From assembly GCA_016748015.1 (NCBI GenBank), contig JAAOMT010000516.1:79068-143067 (forward strand): a DNA stretch of 64,000 nt. The letters run 5' to 3'. Origin of the DNA: Geosiphon pyriformis. Its lineage: Eukaryota; Glomeromycota; Glomeromycetes; Archaeosporales; Geosiphonaceae. The notes below the pieces were generated by a model. It saw only the letters and a program-made list of their open reading frames with translations. It did not search any database and had not been told where the DNA came from. Position 1 is the first letter of the stretch. Each line of letters starts with the position of its first letter. The translations under genes were made by a program, and so were the position numbers. Below, in pieces: positions 36,677 through 49,882 of the stretch.

Positions 36677-39329
36677 CTTTCTCAAGTTAAAGGCTTGGCT
36701 TTCTTTAAATTTGTAGGATCAAAAGATCTTGCTTGTTATTGGTTTTACGTAAGCCCATCAAATAAATTACATAACTCAATAATTTACTCTAAACTAAAAA
36801 TGGCTACGAAATAATGGACACAAGGATTGTTCCTACGTACTAATTTGCTTCTGTTTGTCTGTGCTCACAACAGCCCATTTCTTTTCAGAGAACAATGCGA
36901 GAATACAATGTACGACGTGCATCACAGAAAAAGAATTGTCCGTAACCCCCACTGTAAATATTCGAATCTTTTAATATGATGTTTAGCTTGTTTTAATCTC
37001 GTGCGATTTGATAATTTTGCATGATATCCTAATTTGGAAATAGCTCTTGCTTAAAAATTTTTAGCGGGCTCAGATGCTTGGCAACCTATGATGAGTCATC
37101 TCAGCTGGAAGGGAAAATTTTTCACCATGTTCACATGAAAAGTACAAATTTTCAATATTCAAACGTTATTATTTTCTGACCAAATATATCTATGAATCAT
37201 TTTAATAATAAGCTTTCACCAAATGGGAATGTTTCCTATTTTTGTTTAATCCAGCCATCGCTACTATTTTTTTTTAACAAATACAACAATGATAAAATTT
37301 ATATTTTCTTAATAAACAAAAACAAATCATTTGGTCAAGAAGAAAACCTTTTCTTTCAAAGTTTTAAATTTTAACAATAGATTGGCTTAAGAACAAGAAT
37401 ATACAGCTGAAACTAGAGGATCAATTAGAGCTTTTGGCAGCTTTTCATTACAAATCTTTATCATTTACATTTGATGATGATGATGATGATGATGATTTTC
37501 AATAAAAAAATACTTGAACTTTTCAATGTTCAAAAACCCAAAATGAGAATTTTAAAATAATTTTCTTTGTTGGATTTGAAAATTAAGTAATTGATTTTAT
37601 TGCAGAAAAATCATTATCGAACATATCATGAAATTGAAATAGATTTTTGTTACTGCTGATTATCTTGAAACCCAAAAAAAGGATTGCAAATGTGATTCAT
37701 TTTTGATTTCAATTCGTCAAAAAAAATATATATATATATTATTATTGTTTTCTTTCTTTAGGTATCATAGATACCTCGCGGTTTATACGCCACAACATAA
37801 AATATTAGGTAATTGATTTCTTTGCAGATTAACGTTTAAAACCAAATTGTAATTTTTTCTCTGAATCCAGAAAGGCTGTCTGTTATCACCTTTGTTAACT
37901 CTTGATATTAATGTGACTAAATGATTTCCTTGATTCGGTAAAATATCTTTGAAAAAACAGGTCTGAAATCCACTTCGGCCGAAAGGTGGGGTGGTAGTTT
38001 TAATAGAAAAACAAAAGATCCATTCTTTCGTTGTTGTTTTTTTCTCGATCTCTCACCATGATTACTTTTTTTTGCAATTTTTAAAGGAACAGCCTAATAG
38101 CCAAGAATTCATCATCATCATCATCATCAAATAATTTAATTACTTGAAAAAATTTCCATAAATTACACAAAAACTTTAATCCTAATAATGCAACAGTGTT
38201 GATGAATAACACACACACAACATAACCATCAAAACCCGGAGTACACATGGCGAATCTCTAAAAATGACCCAAAAAAAGCTAATGATAGAATATTCTCAGT
38301 TGAAGCAAATTTCTTTTGCTAAGCCTTTTATGGCAATAAGTGCTGTGACTAATAATAATTTCATGCAGGGATTTAATTTTAGATAATGGTTTGATTTGCC
38401 AGCTTCTTTTTGATTGCATTGTCATACGTCAACATTTAGTGACAGATCTGAGATTTGAGCGGAGATTTGATTCCGCAGTTTATAAAATATGAGCCTAAAT
38501 TTTTCAAGGCTTAAAAATTTTTATTTACCCGCCTGCAGCAGAAGCACACCCAGACTGGGAATAAATTTAAATATGTCTTTGGCCGAAGTTTACAAGAAAA
38601 TTTAAAAAATTTAGTTTGAGATCTGAGATCGAAATGTTTTTTTTGCATAGGTCGTGAGAGTTGAAGTTGTTTTTCTGACGATGAGGAAATGAGAAAATCA
38701 AGTATATTGCGATTCCCTACTCTTAAAGACTTTTGCTTGAAGCAAGCAAAAGATTTTTTCTTTTTTACAGAAATCAAAACTCTTTCTTTCTTTTTCTTTC
38801 TTTTCTTTCTTTTTTTTCTTTCATTTCTCTCTTTTCTTTCTTTCTTACGAAACAAAATAAATATATGTTTGCAAGATTATGTGAAAATATTTTATTAATT
38901 CCAGAAAACTTTTTTATTTTTTATATCAGAAATTTCTTTATTTTCCTTTGAGATTATGCACACATTACACAATAAAATTTTTGCCAGAATTTTATTTTTA
39001 TCAAAGAAATTTTTTCTATATGATTATTTTTGACAAGAAGATGAATTTTTTGCTGATGATTATTATCATAAATTTTTTCTTGGTCAAGAAAAAAAGAAAC
39101 ATTCGATATGGCACTCAATAGCATTAAAAATGTGTGTGTGTGTGTGTGAACCGGGAATTAATTTTTTGTTGATCATGACCAAATATATCTAATAAAAGGT
39201 TACCCCGATAAGTGCATAGAAACTAGTCTAGACTATTTTAAAAAAAATATAAACAAGCTTTTCGGTTTTGGATGGCCGAAAGATTTGAGTTTCTTGTTTC
39301 TAGCTTTTATGGTGATTGGAGATTTAAGT

Positions 39330-39362
<33 letters not shown>

Positions 39363-39573
39363 TTTTTGAACTGACAAAATACTCTAGTTTTTATTAAATA
39401 GGTTGCCAAATTCAGAAATCAATGAGAGAGAGATAGAGAGATGTATATATCTAAGAAAATCAAAAATTCACCTAGGTATTAGGTAAGTTTAATAAGTTGA
39501 ATATGAAATGAACGAGTTCGGTGAACAAGAGTTTGAAAATATTACATTTTTAATCATTTGAATTATGTCAGCC

Positions 39574-39616
<43 letters not shown>

Positions 39617-41510
39617 TAGAAAGGCTATTCTGTAATAATACGTGTGAAAAATTAAAAGTACATCATAAATAAATTTGAATTCATAATATTTTTCCCTTTT
39701 AACCAGAATGATCTATCAAGGGTAAAATATTACGTAGGCAGCTTTTTATTTTGCTGGTACCCGTATGCGGTTCCAATTTACAAAAAATTATGTGAAGATC
39801 GATCATAATTGACGCGTAGACAATATGGGCAACTAGTCGTCAAAGGGGTAAATAAAGATCCGAAAACTGCTAGTTAGTTAACATTGCTCGAATTTTTATT
39901 TTAAACAGAAAATAGAAAAGATTAACAAATTTTAAAACAATTATATATGTAAATCATATTAAATTGCCATGTTTTCTTTTACAATTTCAAAATAGTCTAG
40001 TTTAATCTCATTTAATGGGAAAGTTAGTTAATTAATTAGTTAGTTATATAGTTATATAGTTATATAGTTATATAGTTATAGATTGACGCGTTTGAAACTC
40101 CTTGATTTCAAGAAAGAAAAAATGTGGCATGTTGTTAAAAGGTACATTTATTGTACAAAAACTTGATCTCACTGGAACCAAATGTATCACACATTTTTGG
40201 CTTTTTGATCAACAAAGATTAATTTTCTTTTTAATTTATCAAATGAAAAATTTAAAAATTCACTGAAACTGAAACTTGTTCACAAAAATTTAAGGAAGTA
40301 CAAGACAAGTGATCAATCACTAATAGAAATTTTTTTTTTCAAAAGAGGAAGGTAGGAAGGAATTCAAGTAGTGAAAATTCATGCCATAAACTCTTGCTGA
40401 ATTGTTTATTTCTTTGTCTACTATAAATGAACTTTATAACTTTGATAATTTTGATCTTGATCTTGTACACTTTCTCTTTACGCGTTACAATTTTATTTAG
40501 CCAAAAAACATCCCTTTTCAAAAGATCTTTTTAATTTATGTAAATAAAGATGCAAATCACTTTTTAGAAAAATTTTCCAAGGACAAAGAGCAAACGTTTT
40601 AAAAATGACTTATGATTTGCAGTACGTAAAAAAGAGTTTTTTGAGTTTGAGTTTGAGACAAAGAACCAATAATAATAATAATAATAATAATAATTTAAAA
40701 AGACAATAGCAATGCAAGACATTCTCGATGGCGTTTTTTTTTTTTTTTTGGAACAAGTTTTTAGTTAGTAAGTTAGTTACTTAGTAGTTAGTCGATTTAT
40801 TGTTTAGTTGAAAATGAAATGAAAAAAATAAAATAAAATAAAATAAAATAAAATAAAAAACTTTTTTTCTGTTATCACAATTTCTTCCTTAAATTTCCGT
40901 CCGTCTCAAATATTACGTCAGATGCGGTAAGAAATTATTAATGGAATTCATTAAGATAGAAATTTAGAAGTTTCGAAGAAAAGAACTTCAAAATATGTGC
41001 ATGAAATTGTATGAAAATTCTCAAAAGTGGTGCAAGATTTACATGTTTCAAGACGATAAAATTGTGTGATATTCTTTGGTACACATTCAAAAAAAAAAAA
41101 AAAATTTTGAAGCAAAGTTTTCTATTTTAGACATAGATGTATATAGATAAGGTTAACTTTGAAATATGTATATATATTTTTCTTTCAATGTAGAGTAAAT
41201 GAAAATTTTTGAGAAAACGTCCCCTGAATTCTTAAAAATATTTATTCTATGAATTAAGATTTTTTAAGTTTTGATTTTTGATTTTTTTTTTTATAAACCA
41301 ATGTGAAATGACGTGTTCCATATTAAAAAAAAAGTTTTTCTTTCTTTCTTTCTTTCTTTCTTTCTTTCAATCAATATAATATTTAGTAATATAAAATTGT
41401 ATATTTATATATATATATATATTTTTATTTAATTAATTAATTATTTTAAAGATTGTGTTTTAAATGATCATTGTTAAAAATTCTGTAATATCACATTCAT
41501 AAATCATTTA

Positions 41511-41553
<43 letters not shown>

Positions 41554-42372
41554 GTTATTATTATTAAATTTAATAAATTTAAATTTTAGGATAAAAATTT
41601 TCATAAACAATTTTCAATATTATTTCGGCTAAATTAAAAAAAAAAATTAAAATTAAAATACCTAATTATCAAAATTATAATCTTTTTTGTTATTATTTCA
41701 AATAAATTATTATTTCTTTATTTGTTTATTAATTTATATTAAAATTTCTTGATCTCTGTCTTTAGGATTAGTTCTTTGACTCCTGGTTAGTATCACCGCT
41801 TCAAGAATTTATAGAAATAACCAATCATCTTTTTGAAGTTATCTTCTATATATTTAAAATAAACCCTAATCATCAAGTGATCCCGTGAATGTAATGTTCA
41901 GATGTGCAGGAATTTTTAATTGCGTAAGCACGAAATGCTTATCTTAGGCGGGAATGCACAAACTTTTTTAATACTTATACTAAAACGAGCCGACTGGTTT
42001 AAATTGACAGAAAGTGTGGTGTTGGGTTATGAGAACATGACCTTTTTTTCTTTTTTTTTTTTTACATAGATTTTTCACCCTAAAAAATAGAACAATCGAA
42101 ATTTTATTAAATTTCAAATATAAAATATTAAACTTTTTGAATCGGAACGCGGATTTAACTTATTTTAGAAATAAAATGAAAAAATATTAAATATCTCCTC
42201 ATCACTAATCAAAAAATTTGTAACGTTTAAGCGAACAACTCCACTTTCTTTTTCAAGTCTTTGAGAACTAAAGATAAACCCAGAAAAAATAAGTAAATAT
42301 TTTATTTTCAGAATCTCTTTAGAAAAAGAAAGTATTGTAATTGCATGCATGAAAAGCAAAAAAAAGATATAA

Positions 42373-42390
42373 GTAATAATAATAATAATA

Positions 42391-42444
<54 letters not shown>

Positions 42445-42484
42445 TTAATAATGAATATTATTATTATTATTATTATTATTATTA
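42373..42484. repeat. AAT array followed by ATT array (inverted)
   Basis: Some 23 AAT triplets (one AGT variant), a 12-base spacer, then about 10 ATT triplets. The two arms are complementary, so a hairpin is possible. Confidence 0.9.
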
Positions 42485-42938
42485 AATGAATTTTATCAAT
42501 TTTAAAATCTTGAATTTCAATCTTTTATTATAAACTGAAATACGTACTGTTTTCCTATAAAAGAAATTCATGTCTGAATATTTTAAATAATCAAATGTAA
42601 TGTCATCATTATTAAGAATTCATTACGTTTAAAAATTTAAAAAACAGGATTTTCGTCATTTTTTTTTATTTTTAAATAAAATTTAAAATTATTCAAATAT
42701 TATTAAACAAATAAAAAATAAACTTTGTAATTCATATTTTCATATCTCATTTTACTTAATAATATCATTGATATTCCTCTTTATTATCAATTTTTAAGAA
42801 TCTAAAATTGTACTTGAATTAAAAATAAATTTCTCTCACAGCTTTCAAAGTTATACAGGATGAAAAAAAATTTTCAAATTTCTTTCACATAATCGATAGC
42901 TTCACTTGATTGACTCAGCTTTAAGGCTAATTTCTTTA

Positions 42939-42940
<2 letters not shown>

Positions 42941-42975
<35 letters not shown>
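42941..42975 (+). repeat. T35 homopolymer
   Basis: Thirty-five consecutive T bases. The length is near the limit of what sequencing reports reliably. Confidence 0.9.
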
Positions 42976-43233
42976 CACTTGACCGTTTCTTTTTTCATCT
43001 TTGGGCTTCCTTGAAATCAATAATGATTTTAAATGACTGCCTTATTGACCGATATTCTGAAACCAATAAAAATTTTTTAAGATTATTAATTTTTGGGAAA
43101 CGAATCCCTCCCTCCCCCAACACATATTTGAGATATCTTTGAAAAGAATATCATTGAATCCTTAATTTTAAACATTTTAAATATATTCGTTTCAAAAAAC
43201 CTTATATCTCCTTTCACCCCCCAACCTGTGAAC

Positions 43234-43715
43234 TCAAACTGATATTTGCGAGATATTCTTCATGATTTCAATCAAATTCTTTACAGATTCGATCCTCATT
43301 CCAAAATCTATATGTTTACTGTTGTTAGCATTTGAACCATCTATCATGATACAACTCATCAAACAAGGTACCATTAACCTTAATTTCTTGGTTGAAGGGG
43401 GTGGGGGTGGGGGTGGGGGTAGGGGTGGTGAGGGTAAATTCATTATGTGAATCCATCTTCCATTATTTATTCGGTTGTTCTTTTGAGCTTCCGATCTTCG
43501 AAATTCCCTGAGGTCACACAAAATTTGCCACATAATGACATTACGCACATTAAACCTTGTCTAAAATTAAAAAATGCATGGAAAGGTAGTACAGAACCAA
43601 AAATTTTTTTGGTAGAATTTTCTAACGACCTATAAATATCTTTTGAACTGTACAATGGCGTAATTGAGATATTGTGAACAGTGATACCTAAATTTGATAT
43701 TTTTTCTACAACCAA
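43234..43715 (-). CDS. Unassigned ORFs with a poly-proline run
   Basis: Two overlapping minus-strand frames of coding-like composition. One (43715-43467) reads VVEKISNLGITVHNISITPL and RSLENSTKKIFGSVLPFHAF. The other (43548-43234) reads NVIMWQILCDLREFRRSEAQ, then a Pro run encoded by the G tract on the plus strand, then SNANNSKHIDFGMRIESVKN. A short intron could link them near 43560. Neither starts with a well-supported ATG and I recognise no family. It may be a degraded gene. Confidence 0.25.
43396..43435 (+). repeat. G-tract array, G-quadruplex motif
   Basis: Four G5 runs separated by single T bases, followed by a G4 run (ggggtgg). Single-nucleotide loops make this a textbook stable intramolecular quadruplex motif in otherwise AT-rich DNA. 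On the minus strand it encodes Pro codons of a possible ORF. Confidence 0.9.
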
Positions 43716-44026
43716 AATTTTTTTTAAAGAGTAATTTTCTTGGCGAACGTGTTCAAACGATAAAGCCTAAATCTACAAAAGAAAATAGCTTCTTAGGTAC
43801 GAGTTGGTTCGGCCGACGTTAAATAGTGTGAATAAGGAATTGTACTTGAAAAGGAACAAGAAATTCTTTTCTTGGCAATTGTATTTGAAAAGTCTTTCTT
43901 GATTAACTTATGATGAATTCCTAGCTGAGTTTACCAAAATATTTTGCCCTTTTGTCGTCAACCTAGGAAGTAGCAATGATTATTAAAACCAGTCGAAATA
44001 AACAAAATATACTCCTTAAAAGATTG

Positions 44027-44170
<144 letters not shown>

Positions 44171-44229
44171 TTCACAATACCAAGTGAACGAACAACCTGA
44201 ACAACCAAAATCTTGGGATTTATCCCAAA

Positions 44230-45180
44230 TTAAGAAAAAAAATTTATTTCTTGTGATCTCAATTTTTTATGAACATGCCTTTATTTTATGTTGGATATCA
44301 TAAAGAAGCGAGAAATGAATGAAAATTTTATCTTATTTACAGAAAAGCTTTGATTTGATTTTCAGTCTTAAATACGCATCTTCCAGTCTGTCAAATATTC
44401 AATTTGAACAATTATTAAAGGTTGAGTCTCTTCCTTTTTCCTCTTTACGAAAATAGATTACAAATTTTATAATTCAGAGTTCTTCAAACTTTGAGACACA
44501 ACTAAAAAAACTCCAACTTATTACATTCTGAAGTGATCCCTAGCAAATCTGCTATTTGTTTAACTTTGGAGATCGGAGAAAGGTTACTCCTCGGAATCTC
44601 TGTGTCTTTTCAATTTTTATTCCATCAAATAAGTACTTGAATATGAAACTTTAATTACCTTTGAGTCTCCTCTTTTTATATCATATAATGATTCGACCAT
44701 TAATCATGAAAAAATTAAATTGCTAGGGCAAATCGTGAGAGCATATATTATTTTAAAGTGGAATAAGCTCATTTTTTATCTTTGGGATCCTGGACTTTTT
44801 AAATTCTGAATTATTGCCAATAGCATTCAACACAAGAAAATAGAATCAATGATTGTCTATCCGTGAGTAATTCTAATGATTAACTTGAGAATCTTTCGTT
44901 AATATTTCTAATGATGACTATTCTTTGTTAATAATATTTTAAAAAGTATTGGATTCTCTTTCATAGATGTGGGAAGGGCAAAGAATATAGAAACTTACTG
45001 ATGGAAATTTGGTCAGGAGCAATAATTGATCATATTGATTCTTTGATCAACTACCTGAAATCGCAATTATTCTCAACAATATTACCTATTTTTGAACGCG
45101 TTAATTATTTTATTTATGGTAATTATATGATTACTCTAGATTTGAAGGCTTTTTGTTATGAAACTTTTGACAACTGAATT
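44230..45180 (+). pseudogene. Decayed protein-coding relic, possibly F-box/LRR-like
   Basis: Scattered plus-strand blocks keep coding character across shifting frames. The clearest, 44969-45177, is open for about 70 codons: CGKGKEYRNLLMEIWSGAII, then DHIDSLINYLKSQLFSTILP, then FERVNYFIYGNYM and a TGA. An earlier block near 44430-44560 has a repeated Ser/Leu pattern (SLPFSSLRKW, ETQLKKLQLIT), which recalls the leucine-rich part of the large F-box family of these fungi. No start, no continuous frame. The family name is a guess; decay is clear. Confidence 0.3.
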
Positions 45181-45851
45181 TCCAATATTTTCTTTGTAAT
45201 TGTCAACAATATTAATTTATTTTTACCTTCTTTCACCTTTAAATTTTTTTCTCAAGTTTAAAAAAATTCCCATAATTATTTCCAGGCTTAATTACTTTGA
45301 GAACATGAGTAACAAATAAATCCAATTTATAGTAATCATTTAAAGTTCTGAGCAAGGTTTTAGTGTATTGATTGTTACAAAAGAGATTCTGAAATTTTAA
45401 AACTCTGGATAATCCATGTACAATACAAATTTCATGGAATTTTATTTAAAATATTACGTTAGTATTCCAGATCACATTTTCTATTATGAAATTCTCAAAA
45501 TAAATAAACATGATAAAATTAGATACACGTATAAAATAGTTTTTCTCTAAAAAAAACAAATAATAAATTTTTGAGATAAAAAAATGTATTGTTTGTGATT
45601 AAAATTTTCTACAATTTTTTTTCCTTTCAATATCTCATATTATTAAAGTATTTGATTTACAAAAATTATTTTAATGATTCAGTTTTTTTTAATTTACTTT
45701 ATATTTGAAATTTACAAAAAATGTATTATTATAAATTCTTTTATTAATTGTAAAATAAAAATATTATCATTATTTAAAATTGAATAATTGATCAAAAAAA
45801 TTACAAACAAACTTTAATAATCAAAAAATAATTAATTAAAATATTTTATAT

Positions 45852-45910
45852 TTTACCGTTTACCGTTTACCGTTTATGATTTATGGTTTATGGTTTATGG
45901 TTTATGGTTT
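45852..45910 (+). repeat. Heptamer array TTTACCG / TTTATGG
   Basis: Three TTTACCG units, one TTTATGA, then four TTTATGG units, all in one register. A 7-bp period is unusual here, where most tandem arrays are trinucleotides. Confidence 0.9.
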
Positions 45911-46989
45911 AATTAAAATCTTTTAATTTTTTATTTTTTATTAAAATAATAATAAAATATATATTTAATTTGATTTTTGGTTTTTAAAATGATTAAATAT
46001 TGATTGTTTTCATTTGTTAAATTTATAATATTTATTTATATTTTATAATTAATTTTTAAATTATATTTATATATATATATTAATATATTATATTATATTA
46101 ACAAAAAACTTGAATATTCTATTAATTTGATGATTTTTTCAGTTAATTATCTCTTGAATTTAAAGTTTTAAATTATCAAATCTATAATTAAATAGAACTT
46201 TATTAATTAATTAAAAAATTTTTAAAAACTGAAAACGAAAAATGTTATTAAACTGTCTTTATTTTTGAGCTTTTTTACAATAATTCAAATTTTTATTCAA
46301 ATACTTAATAACTCTTACAGATTATAATATTTTTTTAGCTTTTAAATTATTCAAATTGTTTTTAACTAAAATAACCGAGCAGTATAATAATAAATGCAAG
46401 TTCTAAATTGTTAAAATAAAAATTTAAAAAATTTTTACTACATAATTCACTCAAAAAATACATTGTAATACTATTAGACAAATAGTTAATTTTTTAGAAA
46501 ATATAAATTATAATGATGTTTTTTTTTACAATTTAAATTAAAGAAAAATTCAGAACTTTAAATTTTAATGTTAAAATAAAAATAAAAATAAAGAGTTTAA
46601 GAATCTAAAAATATAATTATTAAATTTTATAAAGCAATATAAAAATTAATCAAAAAAATAAATTTAAGATGAAATTGAACAATGAAACAAAAATTTTATT
46701 GCTTTACCAAATATTTTTTTTATGTTTTATGGTTTTTTTGGTTCTAAAAGATAATTTGACTTTAAATATAACTGTAAAATTAGCCAATAAATTAAAAACA
46801 ATTAACAAATATACTTTAAATATGTTTCTTTCTTTTTAATAACTGTTCTTGTTTTTGCTATAGTTTTTAAATAATTGCTATATTTTTTATTGTCTAAATA
46901 TAAGATCTTAAAATTAATTAATTTAATAATAAACTTAATATAAATTCTGTAATTTTTAATTTGGCCAAAAAAATATAACAAATTTAATT

Positions 46990-47300
46990 TTAACAACTGT
47001 ATTTAAAAAATTCTAAAATACAAACTTTATATTAAAGAGTTTAATATTGTTTTTAAAATTCAGTTTAAATTAATAAAATTATATAAAAACTAAAATATAA
47101 TCTTGATATAAACTAATTAATTTTTACAATACCTAAGTAAAAACTACTTAATTAAATTACTTTTAACAATTAATTATTGTTTTTAAGCATTACTAAAATC
47201 AATAATGTTTTTAAAAAACAAAAAATATTAGTTTTTATTTTGTTAATTTAATTTTTGTAATTAAATAATTCAATTAGTTAAAATTACATGTAAAAAAAAC
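46990..47300 (+). repeat. Diverged direct repeat, copy 1
   Basis: Corresponds by eye to 50150-50460 in order and spacing, for example actaaaatataatcttga here against attaaaatatagacttga there, followed in both by taataatttt-like sequence and a phrase ending attttgttaat/ggtctaatttt. The Tigger element lies between the copies. Confidence 0.45.
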
Positions 47301-47881
47301 AACAATTATTTATTAATCTACATTAACTTTAACAAACATATTATTTTTATTATTATTTAAAATGTTCATTACAACTAAAATAAAATTTAACATTATAATT
47401 AACAAAATTAATAAAAATATTAAAAAAATTAGAAAAAGCTAATGTTTTATTTATTACTTTTTTAACTATTAAAAAAAATACTTTTATAAAGTGTATTTAA
47501 TTGTTTTTATTATTAAAAATCTTTCAAAATAATTATAATTATAATAATTATATTGTTATAATTAATATATATAAATATTTTTTGTTTTTAATAATGTGAA
47601 TTTATCAAATTTTATATTGTTTTATTTTTAAAATTTAAATTATAAATTTGCTTTATATATATTTTATATATATTTTTTATTTGAACTTAAGTTTATAAAT
47701 ACTTATTTATTTTTTTAAACAAAAAAATACTTAATGCTTTAATTTTATTAAAGTAATTGACAAATATTTATTTATTTTTAATATGTTTATATATATAATT
47801 TTTGAATTATATTTTTATAAAATAAAACAAATTAATTATTAATTTAAAAGCTGTAAAACCAAAAAAATTATTTTAAATATA

Positions 47882-49882
47882 CAGTTAGAGTTTTATAATT
47901 ATTATCAAATAAACTATATTTATTTATTAAATTAATCAAATATTATTGTTATTATTATTAAAATAATGTTTAATTGTTACCTGTTTTTTAGAATTTTATT
48001 TTATTTTTTCATATTGATATAATTTTTTACTAAGTAAATTTTGGTTTTCTATATTAAAATTTTCTTCTACTAATTGCTCTTCAAATTTAACTACTTTTTT
48101 TAATGCTTTATATGCTTCTGTAATCGTAATTATAGCAGGTGAAGATCTTTTAATATTTCTTTCAAGTCATTAATTGTATTGGTTTCAATTTGAGCATCAG
48201 CTAAAACCATATTTACAATTTTATTATCATCAAGAATATTTTCAGTTGCGAATAATTCATCAACTGCTACAGTATAATCTTCGAGATTTTTGACCAATTG
48301 TTGTGCATTTAATGGTAAATTGTTGAATATATCTATAGCAATTGATGTTTTGGATTCTTGAATTTCTAATTCTTGATTATAGAAAAAAATATCCATTTTT
48401 TGTTAACAGTTTTGAATTGTAACAGGTATTACTTGAAACTATGATTGAACAACATCAATTGTTTGTTTTATGTTTAATTTATTTTGGAGAAAAATAGTGC
48501 AAAGTAATATTGGTCAATTGAAATAAATCTTCCTCGATTTGAGTATGATGAAAAGTTGTATTATTAATCAAAAGTAATATATGCTGATTTTGAATTCGAA
48601 AGTCTTTATTTATATATTTGAGTCATGTTTTCCATATATCTGAGTGCATTCATGCTTTAGAATTGAATTTGTAAATCACAAGTAGGTTAGAAGTATTAAT
48701 TCCTTTAAAACATCTTGGATTTCTTGCATGTCCAATTACTAAAGATTGTAATTTGTGAAATTCAGTTAAATTTGTAATAAAAAAAATTGTAATCTGAGAT
48801 TTATCCTAATTAATTTAATATAAGAATAATATATAATGATAACAATTAGTAAATATAATATACCAATTTTTTTCCTGTATTTTAACATTTTGCAAGTGTT
48901 TGATTTGGTCTCATATGAAAAAATAATCTTGTTTTATCAGTATTATATATGTTAACAGATTCAAATTCGGATATAATAGTTTTTAATTTTCTTTGTTTTT
49001 CTGGTAAACTTTTAGTTGATACACTTTTTGCCTTATCATAAAATCAGTAAACACATAACTGGTTTCATTTTATAAATTTTTAAACCCATCCATTTGAGAA
49101 TTGGATTTCATTTTTGTGCATACTAAGAAGTTTGGCATATTTTTTTCTTTTCTCTTTAATTAGTTGATCATTGAATTCAATAATAGTTGAGTTACTTGTT
49201 CTATCCAATAACTTAAAGCTTGGTCTAATAATAGAAATTTAACACTTTTGTGTCGAATAAATTTTTCTGAAATTTCATTAATTTCAATATTCAACCACTT
49301 TGCATGCTCTTTGATTATCTTGGAGACAGTTGGACAAGATTATGAAATTCTGAATATTTATGATTAAAATAAGCTAAAATATCATCATGTTTCGTGCCAG
49401 TGATTTTTGAAATATTGACAAATTTCTTTACAAAAAGCATCATTAACTGCTGCTTGAATAAAGATTCCAACATTGTGATAATTTAGCAAGTCTGTTAGAA
49501 AATGTGCCTATAACAATAATATTAGATTTGGTTTTAGCAAGCCTGAATTAAAATACAATAGGGGCTAAATAGCTGTACATGAAAACAGACAAGATCAAAA
49601 AGAGTATGTTCAATGTAAATTAATTTAAAAAAAAGTTAGAATGAAATCAATTCAATACATTTTAACTCTTTTTCCAATTACTAATTAACATCTAGCACAT
49701 GATATTTGTTCTTATATAAAAATAAATTTCGATTAAATGTTTGATAAAATTATGTTTTTGTTCCTTTATAGATTGTTCTTATATAAAGAAAAAATTGTTA
49801 ATTAATCAATTAGTTTTATAAAAAAATGTTCTTTGTAAGAGGTTGTTCTTTTATCAAGAATTTTTTTATGGAGGTTTGACTG
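47882..49882 (-). mobile_element. Complete but dead Tigger/pogo-type DNA transposon
   Basis: A 2,001-bp element in minus orientation. The right terminal repeat read inward is CAGTCAAACCTCCATA (49882 leftward); the left end is CAGTTAGAGTTTTATA (47882 rightward). Ten of 16 bases match and most differences are C-to-T. Both ends are flanked by TA (47880-47881 and 49883-49884), the target site expected for pogo/Tc1-mariner elements. The interior encodes a decayed CENP-B-type transposase. The termini and TA sites are read directly; the family name comes from the domain order and TIR. Confidence 0.8.
48005..49460 (-). pseudogene. Tigger/pogo transposase (CENP-B HTH + DDE), degenerate
   Basis: Read from 49460 downward: an N-terminal helix-turn-helix (CKEICQYFKNHW, DILAYFNHKYSEF), a CENPB-type DNA-binding part (SKIIKEHAKWLNI, LLLDQALSYWIEQVTQ), the first catalytic block (IYNTDKTRLFFHMRPNQTLA near 48960-48893, where DET is usual, so Glu is Lys), then a core with VIGHARNPRCFKGIN, a TGA in KA*MHSDIW where Trp is expected, and ILLLINNTTFH (about 48589-48548) in place of the second catalytic Asp (Asp to Asn). 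The C-terminal part 48396-48130 is still open for 88 codons (FNNLPLNAQQLVKNLEDYTV). Several frameshifts. Activity is impossible. Changes are mainly C-to-T or G-to-A but milder than in the LINE. Confidence 0.8.

Larger units (their letters stand above)
35317..43233. other. Gene-poor, microsatellite-dense interval
   Basis: About 8 kb without a convincing gene. Simple repeats include CCT (35823-35849), AAT (36016-36044), TTC (36554-36676), TTTC (38778-38848), AATC (39331-39360), AAT (39575-39616), TATAGTTA octamers (40040-40080), AAAAT (40826-40856), TTTC (41336-41369), ATT (41510-41566), AAT/ATT (42373-42484) and T35 (42941-42975). A 47-codon open stretch at 37365-37505 (plus) reads LKNKNIQLKLEDQLELLAAF and ends in an Asp run encoded by a GAT array; it may be an isolated exon relic. 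Confidence 0.55.
45181..47881. other. AT-rich block left of the Tigger element
   Basis: Extremely AT-rich, almost no CpG, no recognisable frame. It contains a heptamer array (45852-45910) and one copy of a diverged direct repeat (46990-47300). Its look is that of fully eroded transposon sequence. Confidence 0.55.

Noticed and set aside
38511-38951. Three overlapping frames, Lys/Arg-rich or Phe/Ser-rich
   Set aside because: They read through a TTTC/GAAA microsatellite in different frames and have no other coding evidence.
45841-45920. Heptamer array as a true telomere
   Set aside because: The unit is not a known fungal telomere repeat, the array is only 59 bp, and it lies internally between genes and transposons.
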